From positions 1-64,000 of the forward strand of contig JACRAS010000074.1 in assembly GCA_016234705.1 (NCBI GenBank): 64,000 bases of DNA, given 5' to 3'. This DNA comes from Betaproteobacteria bacterium. GTDB taxonomy: Bacteria > Pseudomonadota > Gammaproteobacteria > Burkholderiales > SG8-39. Shown here piece by piece: positions 1-7,713 of the stretch (positions are counted from its first letter, which is position 1; the number at the start of each line of letters is the position of its first letter). Both the position numbers and the translations under genes were made by a program. The notes beneath the pieces are model-generated. The model was not told the DNA's origin and searched no databases. It saw only the letters and a list, made by a program, of their open reading frames with translations.

Positions 1-30
1 ATCCGTGCACAATCGAGGATCTCGGATAAA
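1..30. repeat. Partial hairpin repeat (right arm only)
   Basis: The first bases of the window carry the string ATCCGTGCA followed by AATCGAGGATC. This nearly matches the right arm of the complete hairpin at 31654-31703. The left arm would lie before the window start. Confidence 0.6.
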
Positions 31-137
31 GGCAAACCCAAGCCGTCGCCGCTCTTATCCTTAGCGCGGCCGCTGGCCGCAACCAAAAGGACAAAAACAT
101 TCGCGCGGATGTGGCAATTGTTGAGGGGTAATTGCAT

Positions 138-184
138 AACCTCGTTTTCTAGACGGATGTTTTTTCCGTCCAGAAAACGAGGTT
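138..184. repeat. Hairpin repeat element, 20-bp arms
   Basis: The left arm (138-157) begins AACCTCGTTTTCT and the right arm (165-184) is its reverse complement with one mismatch, around a T-rich 7-base loop. Its sequence is close to the element at 49507-49555 and shares the CCTCG...CGGATG core with the hairpins at 31654 and 49318. It lies upstream of argS. It could act as a REP-like repeat, a terminator of an upstream gene or both. The rest of 1-323 shows no convincing gene. Confidence 0.7.
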
Positions 185-285
185 GGCGCGCGCAGCGCGC
201 AAGTCCTTTCGTAGCATGCGACGGCGGTATATCGCTTCAAGGAATGCCCTGATCGCCGCACGGCCTCGATCAGATCTTCCCAAGC

Positions 286-291
286 TATAAT
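286..291 (+). promoter_or_regulatory. Likely -10 box for argS
   Basis: A perfect TATAAT lies 32 bases upstream of the argS TTG start. The -35 region about 17 bases upstream (around 263-268) is weak, so the assignment rests mainly on the -10 hexamer and its position. Confidence 0.45.
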
Positions 292-323
292 GCGCATCTC
301 TTTTCGCCGCAAGCTCCTCTGCC

Positions 324-1970
324 TTGTCCGCCGCAATCAAGACGCACCTCACCGATCTGCTGACGCAGGCGCTGGCGCGCGTAGCGCCGCAGTATCCGGC
401 GTCCATCATCGCGCTGGAGCGCCCGAAGCAGGCTGCGCACGGCGACTGGGCGTGCAATGTCGCCATGCAGCTCGCGCGCGAGCTCAAGCGCAATCCGCGC
501 GAACTGGCGCAGGCCCTGATCGCCGGCCTGCCGGCCTCGCCCTGGCTGGACCAGGCGGAACTTGCCGGTCCAGGCTTTATCAATCTGCGCCTGAAAGCGG
601 CGGCCAAGCTGGCGGCGCTGGGCATGGTGCATGCCGCCGGTGCGCGCTACGGTCGCGCCGACGCCGGACGGAGTCGGCCCATCCTGGTCGAATTCGTTTC
701 CGCCAACCCCACCGGCCCGTTGCATGTGGGCCACGGCCGCCAGGCGGCGCTGGGCGACGCGATTTCGGCCCTGCACGAAGCGCAGGGCTGGAAGGTGACG
801 CGCGAGTTCTATTACAACGACGCCGGCGCGCAGATCGACAATCTGGCGCTGTCGGTGCAGGCGCGCGCGCGCGAACAACGCGGCGAGGCGGTGACGTTTC
901 CCGAATCCGGCTACCACGGCGAATACATACGCGAAATCGCGGCCGGCTATCTCGCCCAGGGCGGCGACCCCGCCGATCTCGCGGCGGTGCGCAGGTTCGC
1001 CGTAGCCGCGCTGCGCCGCGAGCAGGACGAGGACCTCGAGGCGTTCGGCGTGAAATTCGACAACTATTACCTCGAATCGTCGCTCTACACCGAGGGCAAG
1101 GTCGAGGCGACGGTGCGCGCGCTCACCGCCTCGGGCAAGACCTACGAACAGGACGGCGCGCTGTGGCTCAGGACCACCGATTACGGTGACGACAAGGACC
1201 GGGTGATGAGGAAGTCCGACGGCAGCCACACTTATTTCGTGCCCGACGTCGCCTACCACATCACCAAGTGGCAGCGCGGTTTCGCGCACGCGGTCAATGT
1301 GCAGGGCTCGGACCATCACGGCACGGTGGCGCGGGTGCGTGCCGGACTGCAGGCGCTCGGCTCGGCGACGGGAGCCCGCATTCCGCGGGACTACCCGTAC
1401 TACGTGCTGCACAAAATGGTGACGGTGATGAAGGGAGGGGAGGAGGTAAAACTGTCGAAGCGCGCCGGCAGCTACGTCACGGTGCGCGAGCTGATCGACG
1501 AGGTAGGGCGCGATGCGGTGCGTTTTTTCCTGGTTTCGCGCAAGGCCGACACCGAATTCGTGTTCGACATCGACCTGGCGAAGTCGCAAACCGAGGACAA
1601 TCCGGTCTATTACGTGCAGTACGCGCATGCGCGCATCTGCTCGGTCCTCACGCAATGGGGCGGAAACCCGCAGGCGCTCCCCGCCGCCGGCTTGGCGCCG
1701 CTCACCCTCCCGCGCGAGTTCGCCCTGGCGCAGCGGCTGGGAGAATTTCCGGAAATGCTGGCCGAGGCAGGGCGCGAATTCGCGCCGCACATGGTGGCTT
1801 TCTACCTGCGTGAACTGGCAGGAGAGTTCCACAGCTACTATAATGCCGAGCGCATACTCGTCGCCGACGAGGAACTCAAGCTGGCGCGGCTTACACTGAT
1901 CCTCGCCGTGCGCCAAGTGCTGCAAAACGGTCTCGCGCTGCTGGGTGCGAGCGCTCCTGAAAAAATGTAA
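324..1970 (+). CDS. argS: Arginyl-tRNA synthetase
   Basis: Class I aminoacyl-tRNA synthetase that charges tRNA-Arg in the cytoplasm. The 548-residue protein starts with an ArgRS additional N-terminal domain. It has the HIGH motif as HVGH at residues 134-137, inside the family string [21 protein letters not shown]-like KLSKR lies at 376-380, and a C-terminal DALR anticodon-binding domain follows from about 430. The start is a TTG (SAAIKTHL follows). No in-frame ATG gives the full N-terminal domain, and a TATAAT box lies just upstream. Genes for a SPOR protein and DsbA follow on the same strand, an order I associate with betaproteobacteria. Length is normal for the family. Confidence 0.97.
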   Translation: MSAAIKTHLTDLLTQALARVAPQYPASIIALERPKQAAHGDWACNVAMQLARELKRNPRELAQALIAGLPASPWLDQAELAGPGFINLRLKAAAKLAALGMVHAAGARYGRADAGRSRPILVEFVSANPTGPLHVGHGRQAALGDAISALHEAQGWKVTREFYYNDAGAQIDNLALSVQARAREQRGEAVTFPESGYHGEYIREIAAGYLAQGGDPADLAAVRRFAVAALRREQDEDLEAFGVKFDNYYLESSLYTEGKVEATVRALTASGKTYEQDGALWLRTTDYGDDKDRVMRKSDGSHTYFVPDVAYHITKWQRGFAHAVNVQGSDHHGTVARVRAGLQALGSATGARIPRDYPYYVLHKMVTVMKGGEEVKLSKRAGSYVTVRELIDEVGRDAVRFFLVSRKADTEFVFDIDLAKSQTEDNPVYYVQYAHARICSVLTQWGGNPQALPAAGLAPLTLPREFALAQRLGEFPEMLAEAGREFAPHMVAFYLRELAGEFHSYYNAERILVADEELKLARLTLILAVRQVLQNGLALLGASAPEKM

Positions 1971-1972
1971 TA

Positions 1973-2039
1973 GGTCGTTTCGAATTTGTCGAAACGGCCC
2001 CGACTTAGGGGAGTATGAGGGGAGGTATCCCCTCATACT
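1973..2039 (+). other. Two consecutive stem-loops after argS
   Basis: An 11-bp stem (1973-1983 with 1989-1999, one G-T pair) is followed by a perfect 11-bp stem (AGTATGAGGGG at 2012-2022 with its complement at 2029-2039). Neither has a T-run, so they are not classical intrinsic terminators. They may modulate read-through or protect transcript ends between argS and the SPOR gene. Confidence 0.55.
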
Positions 2040-2053
2040 GTAATGAGCGATAA

Positions 2054-2632
2054 ATGGCCAAAGATTACAAACCGAGAACGGTAACGAAGAAAAAAAACGG
2101 CGGTGGCACGCTGCTCGGGATTTTCATCGGTCTCATCCTTGGCCTGGGCATCGCCGTCGGCATCGTATGGTATATGAACAAGACCCCGATCCCGTTCCTC
2201 AACAAGGCGAAGCCGCCGGAGAAAGCTGCGGCGGAACCGGGCAAGGCGCCGGCCAAGCCGGACGAAAAGACCACGCAGCAGGTGGAGAAACCGCGCTTCG
2301 AGTTCTACAAGATCCTGCCCGGCGCCGAGGAAGCGGTGACCGAACAGCAGATCAAGCAGGCGTCCAAGCCCGGCGCCCCCGCGGAGAATTACCTGCTGCA
2401 GGTGGGCTCGTTTCAAAATCCCGCCGATGCCGACAACCTGAAAGCCCGGCTTGCCTTGCTTGGGGTGGAGGCGGGCGTGGAACCGATCAATATCGCCGAA
2501 AAAGGCACGTGGTACCGGGTGCGTGTCGGGCCGTACAGCAAGGTGGACGAAATAAACCGCTTGCGCCAGACTTTGGCGCAGAACGGAATCGAGGCTACGC
2601 TGGTCAAAGTCAAGGACTCCGCCCCGCAGTAA
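2054..2632 (+). CDS. SPOR-domain cell-division/envelope protein (FtsN-like architecture)
   Basis: A 192-residue bitopic inner-membrane protein. It has a short basic cytoplasmic N-terminus (KPRTVTKKK) and one transmembrane helix at about residues 19-41. A Pro/Ala/Lys-rich periplasmic linker follows, then a C-terminal SPOR domain at about 113-190 (YLLQVGSF...ADNLKARLALLG...WYRVRVGPY). SPOR domains bind denuded septal peptidoglycan, so a role at the division site is expected from the family. It sits between argS and dsbA, 21 bases before dsbA. The start ATG opens a short lysine-rich tail before the membrane helix. Whether this is the true FtsN orthologue cannot be told from sequence alone. Confidence 0.85.
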   Translation: MAKDYKPRTVTKKKNGGGTLLGIFIGLILGLGIAVGIVWYMNKTPIPFLNKAKPPEKAAAEPGKAPAKPDEKTTQQVEKPRFEFYKILPGAEEAVTEQQIKQASKPGAPAENYLLQVGSFQNPADADNLKARLALLGVEAGVEPINIAEKGTWYRVRVGPYSKVDEINRLRQTLAQNGIEATLVKVKDSAPQ

Positions 2633-2653
2633 GCGCGGATCACATTTCGGGAG

Positions 2654-3304
2654 ATGCAAATGTTGAAGCGGTTGATAACAGGACTTATCGTGTTTTTCGC
2701 CGCGAGTTTGGCGCAAGCTCAGCCCGCGGCGGGCGTCGAGTATCGGGAGCTTTCCTCGGCGCAGCCTACCGATGCCGCCGGCAAGATAGAAGTCATCGAG
2801 TTCTTCTGGTACGGCTGCCCGCACTGCTACAATTTCGAGCCGGTAATCGAACCCTGGGTGAAAAAACTGCCCAAGGACACACAATTCCGCCGCGTTCCGG
2901 CCATTTTCAATCCCGAATGGGAGCAGGGCGCGCGCGCCTATTATGCGCTGGAGGCCATCGGCGAGGGCCAGCGCCTGCACAAACCGCTATTCGACGCCGT
3001 CCACAAGGACACCAGACTCAAGATCGCGAACGAGGCGGCGCTAACCGAATGGCTGGGCAAGCAGGGTGTAGACACGAAAAAATTCGCCGCTGCTTACCGC
3101 TCGTTTAGCGTCGAAGGCAAAGTGAAGCGTGCCGCGCAGCTGACCCAGGCGTACAAGATCGAGGGTGTGCCTTCCATGGCGGTGAACGGCAAGTACGTCG
3201 TCATAACCGACAACATCAAGTCGTTCGAGCAGATGCTCGCCGTCGCCGATTATCTGGTCGATCAAACGCGCATGAAGGGCGGCAAGGCCACGCCGAAGAA
3301 ATAG
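2654..3304 (+). CDS. dsbA: Thiol:disulfide interchange protein DsbA
   Basis: Periplasmic oxidant that introduces disulfides into exported proteins. The 216-residue precursor has a signal peptide (LITGLIVFFAASLAQA), a thioredoxin-like fold with active site CPHC at residues 55-58, and the cis-proline loop in EGVPSMAV. The CPHC dipeptide is the classical DsbA one. The gene begins 21 bases after the SPOR gene. A second DsbA-like gene with a different active-site dipeptide follows about 200 bases downstream, so the pair may divide substrates or partners. Confidence 0.92.
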   Translation: MQMLKRLITGLIVFFAASLAQAQPAAGVEYRELSSAQPTDAAGKIEVIEFFWYGCPHCYNFEPVIEPWVKKLPKDTQFRRVPAIFNPEWEQGARAYYALEAIGEGQRLHKPLFDAVHKDTRLKIANEAALTEWLGKQGVDTKKFAAAYRSFSVEGKVKRAAQLTQAYKIEGVPSMAVNGKYVVITDNIKSFEQMLAVADYLVDQTRMKGGKATPKK

Positions 3305-3465
3305 CGGCCTGTGGACACCGCGCCGCCCAAGGTCACATGTTCCTCTTCGGTGAAAACGTCGATCAGGATGGGTGGTCCCAGTCCTGCCAACATCGCCTGC
3401 AATTGCCGCGTATGCACCACTCCAGTCGGGCACAAGCGCTTTGGCAAACTTCGCCGGATGGGCAT
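3262..3465 (-). pseudogene. Possible remnant of a rhodanese-like protein
   Basis: In the gap between the two dsbA-like genes, the minus strand encodes a stretch reading VVHTRQLQAMLAG, then PPILIDVFTEEEHVTLGGAV. This resembles the start of a rhodanese-like domain (ILIDV...H..LPGAV). The similarity stops before any catalytic cysteine and the frame runs into the 3' end of dsbA. I read it as a decayed gene fragment, but chance cannot be excluded. Confidence 0.3.
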
Positions 3466-3502
3466 ATTATTCGGGGTTCCGGCTTGGCAGAGGGAAAGCG
3501 CA

Positions 3503-4156
3503 ATGATCGTCCTCAGGAAAACCTTGGCTGCGCTCGCGGCGGTTTTGCTCGCGCTTGCCGCGGCCGGCGTCGCAGCCCAGGCGCCGGCCATGCCGCAGCT
3601 CAGCCGCGACTACGTCCGGCTCGACCCGCCGCGCCCGGTGGCGAGCGGCGACAAGATAGAGGTCATCGAGTTCTTCTACTACGGCTGTCCGGTCTGCTAC
3701 GAACTGGAGCCGACGCTCGCGCGCTGGGTGTTCAACGGGCCAGCTTCGGTCACGCTGCGACGCGTGCCGGCGCTGGCCACGGACAACTGGGATAATTTCG
3801 CCAAGCTGTTCTACACGCTGGAGGCCACGGGCCACCTGGCGCGCCTGCACTGGCCGGTCTACGACAACTTCCACTTCGACGGCATCAAGCTGAATGAAGA
3901 GGCGGCAATGGTCAACTGGGTGTCACACAACGGCGTCGACAGGGAAAAATTCATCGGTGCCTACAACTCGCCCGAAATCCAGGCGAAGTTGGCCATGGCG
4001 CGCGAAATGACCCGGAACTACGAAATCAAGGGCGTGCCCAGCATCGTGATCGACGGCAAGTTTGTGACTTCGGCGCGCATGGCCGGCGGCACACGCGAGC
4101 TGATGCAACTGGTCGACCGGCTGGTCGAGCTGGCACGCCAGGAACGCGCGAAATAA
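3503..4156 (+). CDS. DsbA-like thiol:disulfide oxidoreductase (CPVC active site)
   Basis: A 217-residue second DsbA homologue. It has an Ala/Leu-rich signal peptide (about residues 1-25), the same IEVIEFFYYGCP context as the preceding DsbA, but active site CPVC at 62-65, and a cis-proline loop in KGVPSIVI. The XX dipeptide sets redox potential in this family, so Pro-Val instead of Pro-His predicts different redox behaviour. The ATG at 3503 is preceded by GAGGGAAAG and opens the signal peptide. In-frame sequence further upstream looks non-coding. Probably a diverged duplicate of the upstream dsbA. Confidence 0.85.
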   Translation: MIVLRKTLAALAAVLLALAAAGVAAQAPAMPQLSRDYVRLDPPRPVASGDKIEVIEFFYYGCPVCYELEPTLARWVFNGPASVTLRRVPALATDNWDNFAKLFYTLEATGHLARLHWPVYDNFHFDGIKLNEEAAMVNWVSHNGVDREKFIGAYNSPEIQAKLAMAREMTRNYEIKGVPSIVIDGKFVTSARMAGGTRELMQLVDRLVELARQERAK

Positions 4157-4161
4157 CCACG

Positions 4162-4932
4162 CTGGCGCCGCCGAAGGTTTTCATCACCGGCGCCTCCAGC
4201 GGAATCGGCGCCGCTCTGGCGCGGCACTACGCCGCCCAAGGCGCGACGCTGGGCCTGGCCGCCCGGCGCGCGGCGCAACTGCAAACGCTCGCTGCCTCCC
4301 TGTCCACGCAGGTTTCCGTCTATCCGCTCGATGTTACCGACAGCGCGGCGCTTGCGGCAGCCGCGCAGGATTTCATCCTGCGCCACGGCGTACCCGATAT
4401 CGTCATCGCCAACGCCGGCATCAGTACCGGCACCCGCGGCGATCTGGCCGCAGACATCGCCGTGCTGTCGCGCATCCTGCACACCAATGTGCTTGGCCTG
4501 GCCGCGACGCTGCAAGCTTTCGTCGCGCCGATGCGCGAACGCGGCAGCGGCGCGCTGGTCGGCATCGCCAGCGTCGCCGGCTTTCGCGGTCTGCCCGGCG
4601 CCGGCGCATACAGCGCCTCCAAATCCGCGGCGATTGCCTGGCTGGAGGCCCTGCGCATAGAACTGCACGGCAGCGGCGTCGACGTGGTCACCATTTGTCC
4701 GGGTTATGTCGCCACGCCGCTGACCGCGGTCAACCGTCACCCGATGCCGTTCCTACTCGGCGCGCCGGAGGCGGCGCGGCGCATTGCCGGCGCCATCAGG
4801 GCGAAAAAGCGCCTCGCCATCATTCCTTGGCAGATGCGCATCGTGTTCTTTGTGCTGCGGCGCATGCCGGGCTGGCTATACGACCGCCTGTTCGCACGCG
4901 CGCCGCGAAAAGCCCGCGATCTGCCGGGCTAG
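4162..4932 (+). CDS. SDR-family oxidoreductase
   Basis: Short-chain dehydrogenase/reductase of about 256 residues. It shows the nucleotide-binding motif FITGASSGIG at the very N-terminus, an NAG motif (VIANAGIS), and the catalytic tyrosine/lysine in AYSASKSA. A C-terminal hydrophobic segment (RIVFFVLRRMPGWLYDRLF) suggests membrane association. The substrate is unknown. No ATG, GTG or TTG precedes the Rossmann motif in frame. I chose the CTG at 4162, six bases after the previous stop, but the start is uncertain (an ATA at 4153 is another option). The next gene starts 8 bases after the stop, so the two are likely co-transcribed. Confidence 0.82.
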   Translation: MAPPKVFITGASSGIGAALARHYAAQGATLGLAARRAAQLQTLAASLSTQVSVYPLDVTDSAALAAAAQDFILRHGVPDIVIANAGISTGTRGDLAADIAVLSRILHTNVLGLAATLQAFVAPMRERGSGALVGIASVAGFRGLPGAGAYSASKSAAIAWLEALRIELHGSGVDVVTICPGYVATPLTAVNRHPMPFLLGAPEAARRIAGAIRAKKRLAIIPWQMRIVFFVLRRMPGWLYDRLFARAPRKARDLPG

Positions 4933-4939
4933 TTTCGCG

Positions 4940-5779
4940 ATGTGGCGCGACGCCTTAGGCACAGTACACCAGCGCGCGGCTGATTCGGCGCGGATCGTTT
5001 CGCTGGTGCCCTCGCTGACCGAACTGATCTGCGATCTAGGCCTCGCCGCACAACTGGTGGGCCGCACCGGCTTCTGCGTGCATCCGCGCGAAACCCTGAA
5101 GTCCATTGCAAAGGTCGGGGGCACCAAGGACGTGAATCTCGCCAAAGTGCGCGCCCTGGCGCCGACCCATGCGCTGCTCAACATCGACGAGAACGAGAGG
5201 CCGACCGCCGCGGCGCTGGCGCAATTCGTACCCCACCTCATCGTCACTCACCCGCTGGCGCCGCTGGACAATCCGCCGCTGTACCGGCTGATCGGCGGCA
5301 TATTCGGGCGCGAGCAGGCAGCCGAGGCCTTGTGTGCGCAATTCCAGCAGGCGCACGCAGCGCTCGCGTCCGCGGCGCGCGCCTGGCCGCGCCAGCGGGT
5401 GCTGTACCTGATCTGGAAAGATCCGTGGATGACGGTGGCGCGCGACACCTACCTATCGCGCACGCTCGCGCTGGCGGGTTGGGATACGCTGCCGGCTAAC
5501 GCCACGGCGCGCTATCCGCAGGTGAAGCTGGACGAAGCCTTGCTCCGGCATGCGGAACTGGTGCTGCTATCGAGCGAACCCTACCGCTTCCGCGATCGCG
5601 ACTTGGCCCAACTGCGCGCCCTGCCCGTCATGCGCGGAAAAACGGTGGTGCTGATCGATGGCGAGGCGGCCTCGTGGTACGGCAGCCGCGCCATCGCGGG
5701 GTTGAACACTCTGCGCACACTCAGACAGAAACTAAGCGGGCGGGATGCACAGGCAAACGGCTTCGGCAAATCGCGTTAA
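4940..5779 (+). CDS. Helical-backbone metal receptor (BtuF-like, no visible signal peptide)
   Basis: A 279-residue protein of the periplasmic-binding-protein class III (cobalamin/iron chelate receptor) fold. The N-terminal lobe begins RIVSLVPSLTELICDLGL and continues with VGGTKDVNLAKVRALAPTHALL. A long backbone helix joins it to a C-terminal lobe (VKLDEALLRHAELVLLSSEP). The ATG at 4940 gives only about 17 residues before the fold and no signal peptide. Either it acts in the cytoplasm or the true export signal is missing. BtuF-like proteins without transporters next to them exist in proteobacteria. Here too no permease or ATPase is adjacent. Confidence 0.78.
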   Translation: MWRDALGTVHQRAADSARIVSLVPSLTELICDLGLAAQLVGRTGFCVHPRETLKSIAKVGGTKDVNLAKVRALAPTHALLNIDENERPTAAALAQFVPHLIVTHPLAPLDNPPLYRLIGGIFGREQAAEALCAQFQQAHAALASAARAWPRQRVLYLIWKDPWMTVARDTYLSRTLALAGWDTLPANATARYPQVKLDEALLRHAELVLLSSEPYRFRDRDLAQLRALPVMRGKTVVLIDGEAASWYGSRAIAGLNTLRTLRQKLSGRDAQANGFGKSR

Positions 5780-5846
5780 TCCTGCGCCGTTACAAAACGA
5801 AGGGATACCTCTGCTCATGCTTGCCTAGATCGGCCCGTTGCAAAAT

Positions 5847-6935
5847 TCACTTTTCATCGACTCCTTTGCGAAACGCACCGTCCTGCAGGTAGCGCATCAC
5901 GCCGTCGGCGCCGGTCTGGCGCCTGAGCGAACCCTGGTAAAAGAGGTAATGCAAGTGCGCCATCGCTTCGCCCATGGCGAAAAATAACTGATGCGTGTCG
6001 AGCTCGCGCTGGAACAGCGTCGGCATCGCTTCGAAGGCCGACAGCGGCCGCTCGCAGGCCTCATGCAGCGCCTCGAAACGCTGCAGGTGATGCTCTTCCA
6101 ACTGCTCGACGCGCTCGCGCAATCCGCGGAACGGCGGTCCGTGCGAAGGCAGCACCAGCGTATCGTTGGGCAGCCCGGCGTAGCGTTTGAGCGAGTCGAG
6201 GAACTGTTTCAGCGGATTGCCGTCGGGATCGGGCGACCGGACGCTGATATTAGGAGAGATTTTCGGCAGCACCATGTCGCCCGAAATCAGCACGCCCAGT
6301 TCGGAACAATACAGCGCCGCGTGCTCGGGCGCGTGGCCGTAGCCCATGACGACGCGCCAGCCCCGGCCGCCGATGCAAACTTCGTCGCCGTCCATGATGC
6401 GGCGATAGCTGTGCGGAAACTCAGGCACGACGACGCGGTAGTGATTGCCGCGCATCGACATTTGTTTCAGCGTCTCGCCGCCCAAACCATTCCCGCGGTA
6501 CATGGCGAGCAAATTCTCCGGGGCGTAGCCGGCGATGTTTTCGCGTATGGCGTGGGCGGTCAAATACTCGGCCTGGGACATCCACAGCGTGACGCCGAAG
6601 CGTTCGCACAGCCAGTGCGCGAGGCCGGCATGATCCGGGTGGTAGTGCGTCACCAGCACGCGCGTCGCCTGGAACGCCCGACTGCGCGCCCCCGGCGGTT
6701 CACCACCTGGCGGCGCAGCGAAGATCTGCTCCCACAATCCTCTGGTAAGATCGGTGGCGATGCCGCAATCGACGATAGTCCAACCCGGTCCGTCTTCGAG
6801 CAGCCACAGGTTAATGTGGTCCAGGGCGAAGGGCAGCGGCATGCGCAGCCAACGCAGGCCCGGAACGATCTCGACGCTCACGCCGGCGGCGGGCGCGGCG
6901 GCGTGCGGAAATTGCAGGATTTGCTGCGGGTCCAT
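5847..6935 (-). CDS. MBL-fold metallo-hydrolase
   Basis: A metallo-beta-lactamase-fold hydrolase of about 362 residues. It has the metal motif THYHPDHAG (HxHxDH) in the N-terminal half, a further ligand region GYGHAPEHAALY, then SGDMVLPKIS. The C-terminal extension of about 120 residues is mostly helical and resembles the accessory region of RNase Z-like or LACTB2-like hydrolases. The substrate is unknown. The ATG at 6935 is preferred; a TTG at 6995 would add 20 residues of no clear function. It is transcribed divergently from the MerR regulator at 7037, so the region between them probably holds both promoters. Confidence 0.85.
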   Translation of the reverse strand: MDPQQILQFPHAAAPAAGVSVEIVPGLRWLRMPLPFALDHINLWLLEDGPGWTIVDCGIATDLTRGLWEQIFAAPPGGEPPGARSRAFQATRVLVTHYHPDHAGLAHWLCERFGVTLWMSQAEYLTAHAIRENIAGYAPENLLAMYRGNGLGGETLKQMSMRGNHYRVVVPEFPHSYRRIMDGDEVCIGGRGWRVVMGYGHAPEHAALYCSELGVLISGDMVLPKISPNISVRSPDPDGNPLKQFLDSLKRYAGLPNDTLVLPSHGPPFRGLRERVEQLEEHHLQRFEALHEACERPLSAFEAMPTLFQRELDTHQLFFAMGEAMAHLHYLFYQGSLRRQTGADGVMRYLQDGAFRKGVDEK

Positions 6936-7036
6936 GTTTGAGCCGGGTCCGGTTTGGGCTAGAATGTTGCTATAGTTAGACTCGGCAAGCTCCAAGCAGC
7001 TCGATTTTCGCAGATATTTGCGATCCCCGCCATGTT

Positions 7037-7483
7037 ATGTTGCTACGCAATATGAGGTCCTCCCCCCACCAGCATGAAGCAACGTATAGCATCGGTGACT
7101 TGGCCCGCGAATTCGATGTCACGCCGCGCGCCATTCGCTTCTACGAGGATCAGGGGCTGCTCGCGCCGCAGCGCTCGGGCAGCCGGCGCATTTACGGCAA
7201 ACGCGATTATGTGCGGCTGAAGCTGATCCTGCGAGGTAAGCGTCTGGGCCTGTCCCTATCCGAGGTCGGCGCGATGTTCGACCTCTATGATTCGGCCCAG
7301 GACGAAAAGCCGCAACTGGCGAAATTTCTCGCCTCGCTCGCCGAGCGGCGCGAGCAGCTCGAGCGGCAACGCGCCGACATAGACGAGATGCTGGGGGAGG
7401 TCGCGATATTCGAGGCGCAATGCCGCAGGATCCTCGCCGGCGACCGCAAACCGGGCGGCAGGGCACGCAAGCCGGCGGTCTAG
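7037..7483 (+). CDS. MerR-family regulator, LiuR-like
   Basis: A 148-residue MerR-type activator/repressor. The winged HTH lies at about residues 17-85 (YSIGDLAREFDVTPRAIRFY, then GLLAPQRSGSRRIY). A coiled-coil dimerisation helix follows at about 88-135 (LASLAERREQLERQRADIDEML). No cysteine pair typical of metal-sensing MerR proteins is evident. The sequence fits the LiuR/AtuR type that controls leucine, isovalerate and acyl-CoA catabolism in proteobacteria. In support, a GTTTACGTAAAC palindrome lies just downstream, before a thiolase gene, and a related palindrome precedes the isobutyryl-CoA mutase at 45.9-49.2 kb. The exact orthology is inference. Confidence 0.85.
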   Translation: MLLRNMRSSPHQHEATYSIGDLAREFDVTPRAIRFYEDQGLLAPQRSGSRRIYGKRDYVRLKLILRGKRLGLSLSEVGAMFDLYDSAQDEKPQLAKFLASLAERREQLERQRADIDEMLGEVAIFEAQCRRILAGDRKPGGRARKPAV

Positions 7484-7523
7484 GGCGAAATCAGGCCGGG
7501 CTGGGCGGCCGGGTTAAATTGAT

Positions 7524-7535
7524 GTTTACGTAAAC
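7524..7535. promoter_or_regulatory. Putative LiuR-type operator upstream of thiolase
   Basis: A perfect 12-bp palindrome GTTTACGTAAAC lies between the MerR gene and the thiolase gene. It resembles the ACGTWAACGT-type palindromes I recall for LiuR. A similar palindrome occurs at 49220-49241. Confidence 0.5.
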
Positions 7536-7648
7536 GGCAGGTAAAGTCTGTGAAGCTCATACCAGATCGGCGCCGGCGCCTCGGAAATCCGCAGGATGCT
7601 CATCGGCCGGGAGCTGTCCGGTGAGACCAGGTGATGCCGTCTGATGTA

Positions 7649-7665
7649 GCAGGACGAAGTCCTGC
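7649..7665 (+). other. Stem-loop in thiolase leader
   Basis: GCAGGAC and its perfect complement GTCCTGC are separated by GAA, about 50 bases before the thiolase start. There is no T-run. It may shape the 5' leader; no further function can be assigned. Confidence 0.4.
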
Positions 7666-7713
7666 TCCAGCGACATTTTCGATAGTCGTGTCTGATATTT
7701 GAAAGGAACTGCC

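Noticed and set aside
285-2036. 583-codon open frame on the minus strand opposite argS
   Set aside because: High GC leaves long antisense frames open. The translation is Arg/Gly/His-rich, matches no motif and mirrors the unmistakable argS frame.
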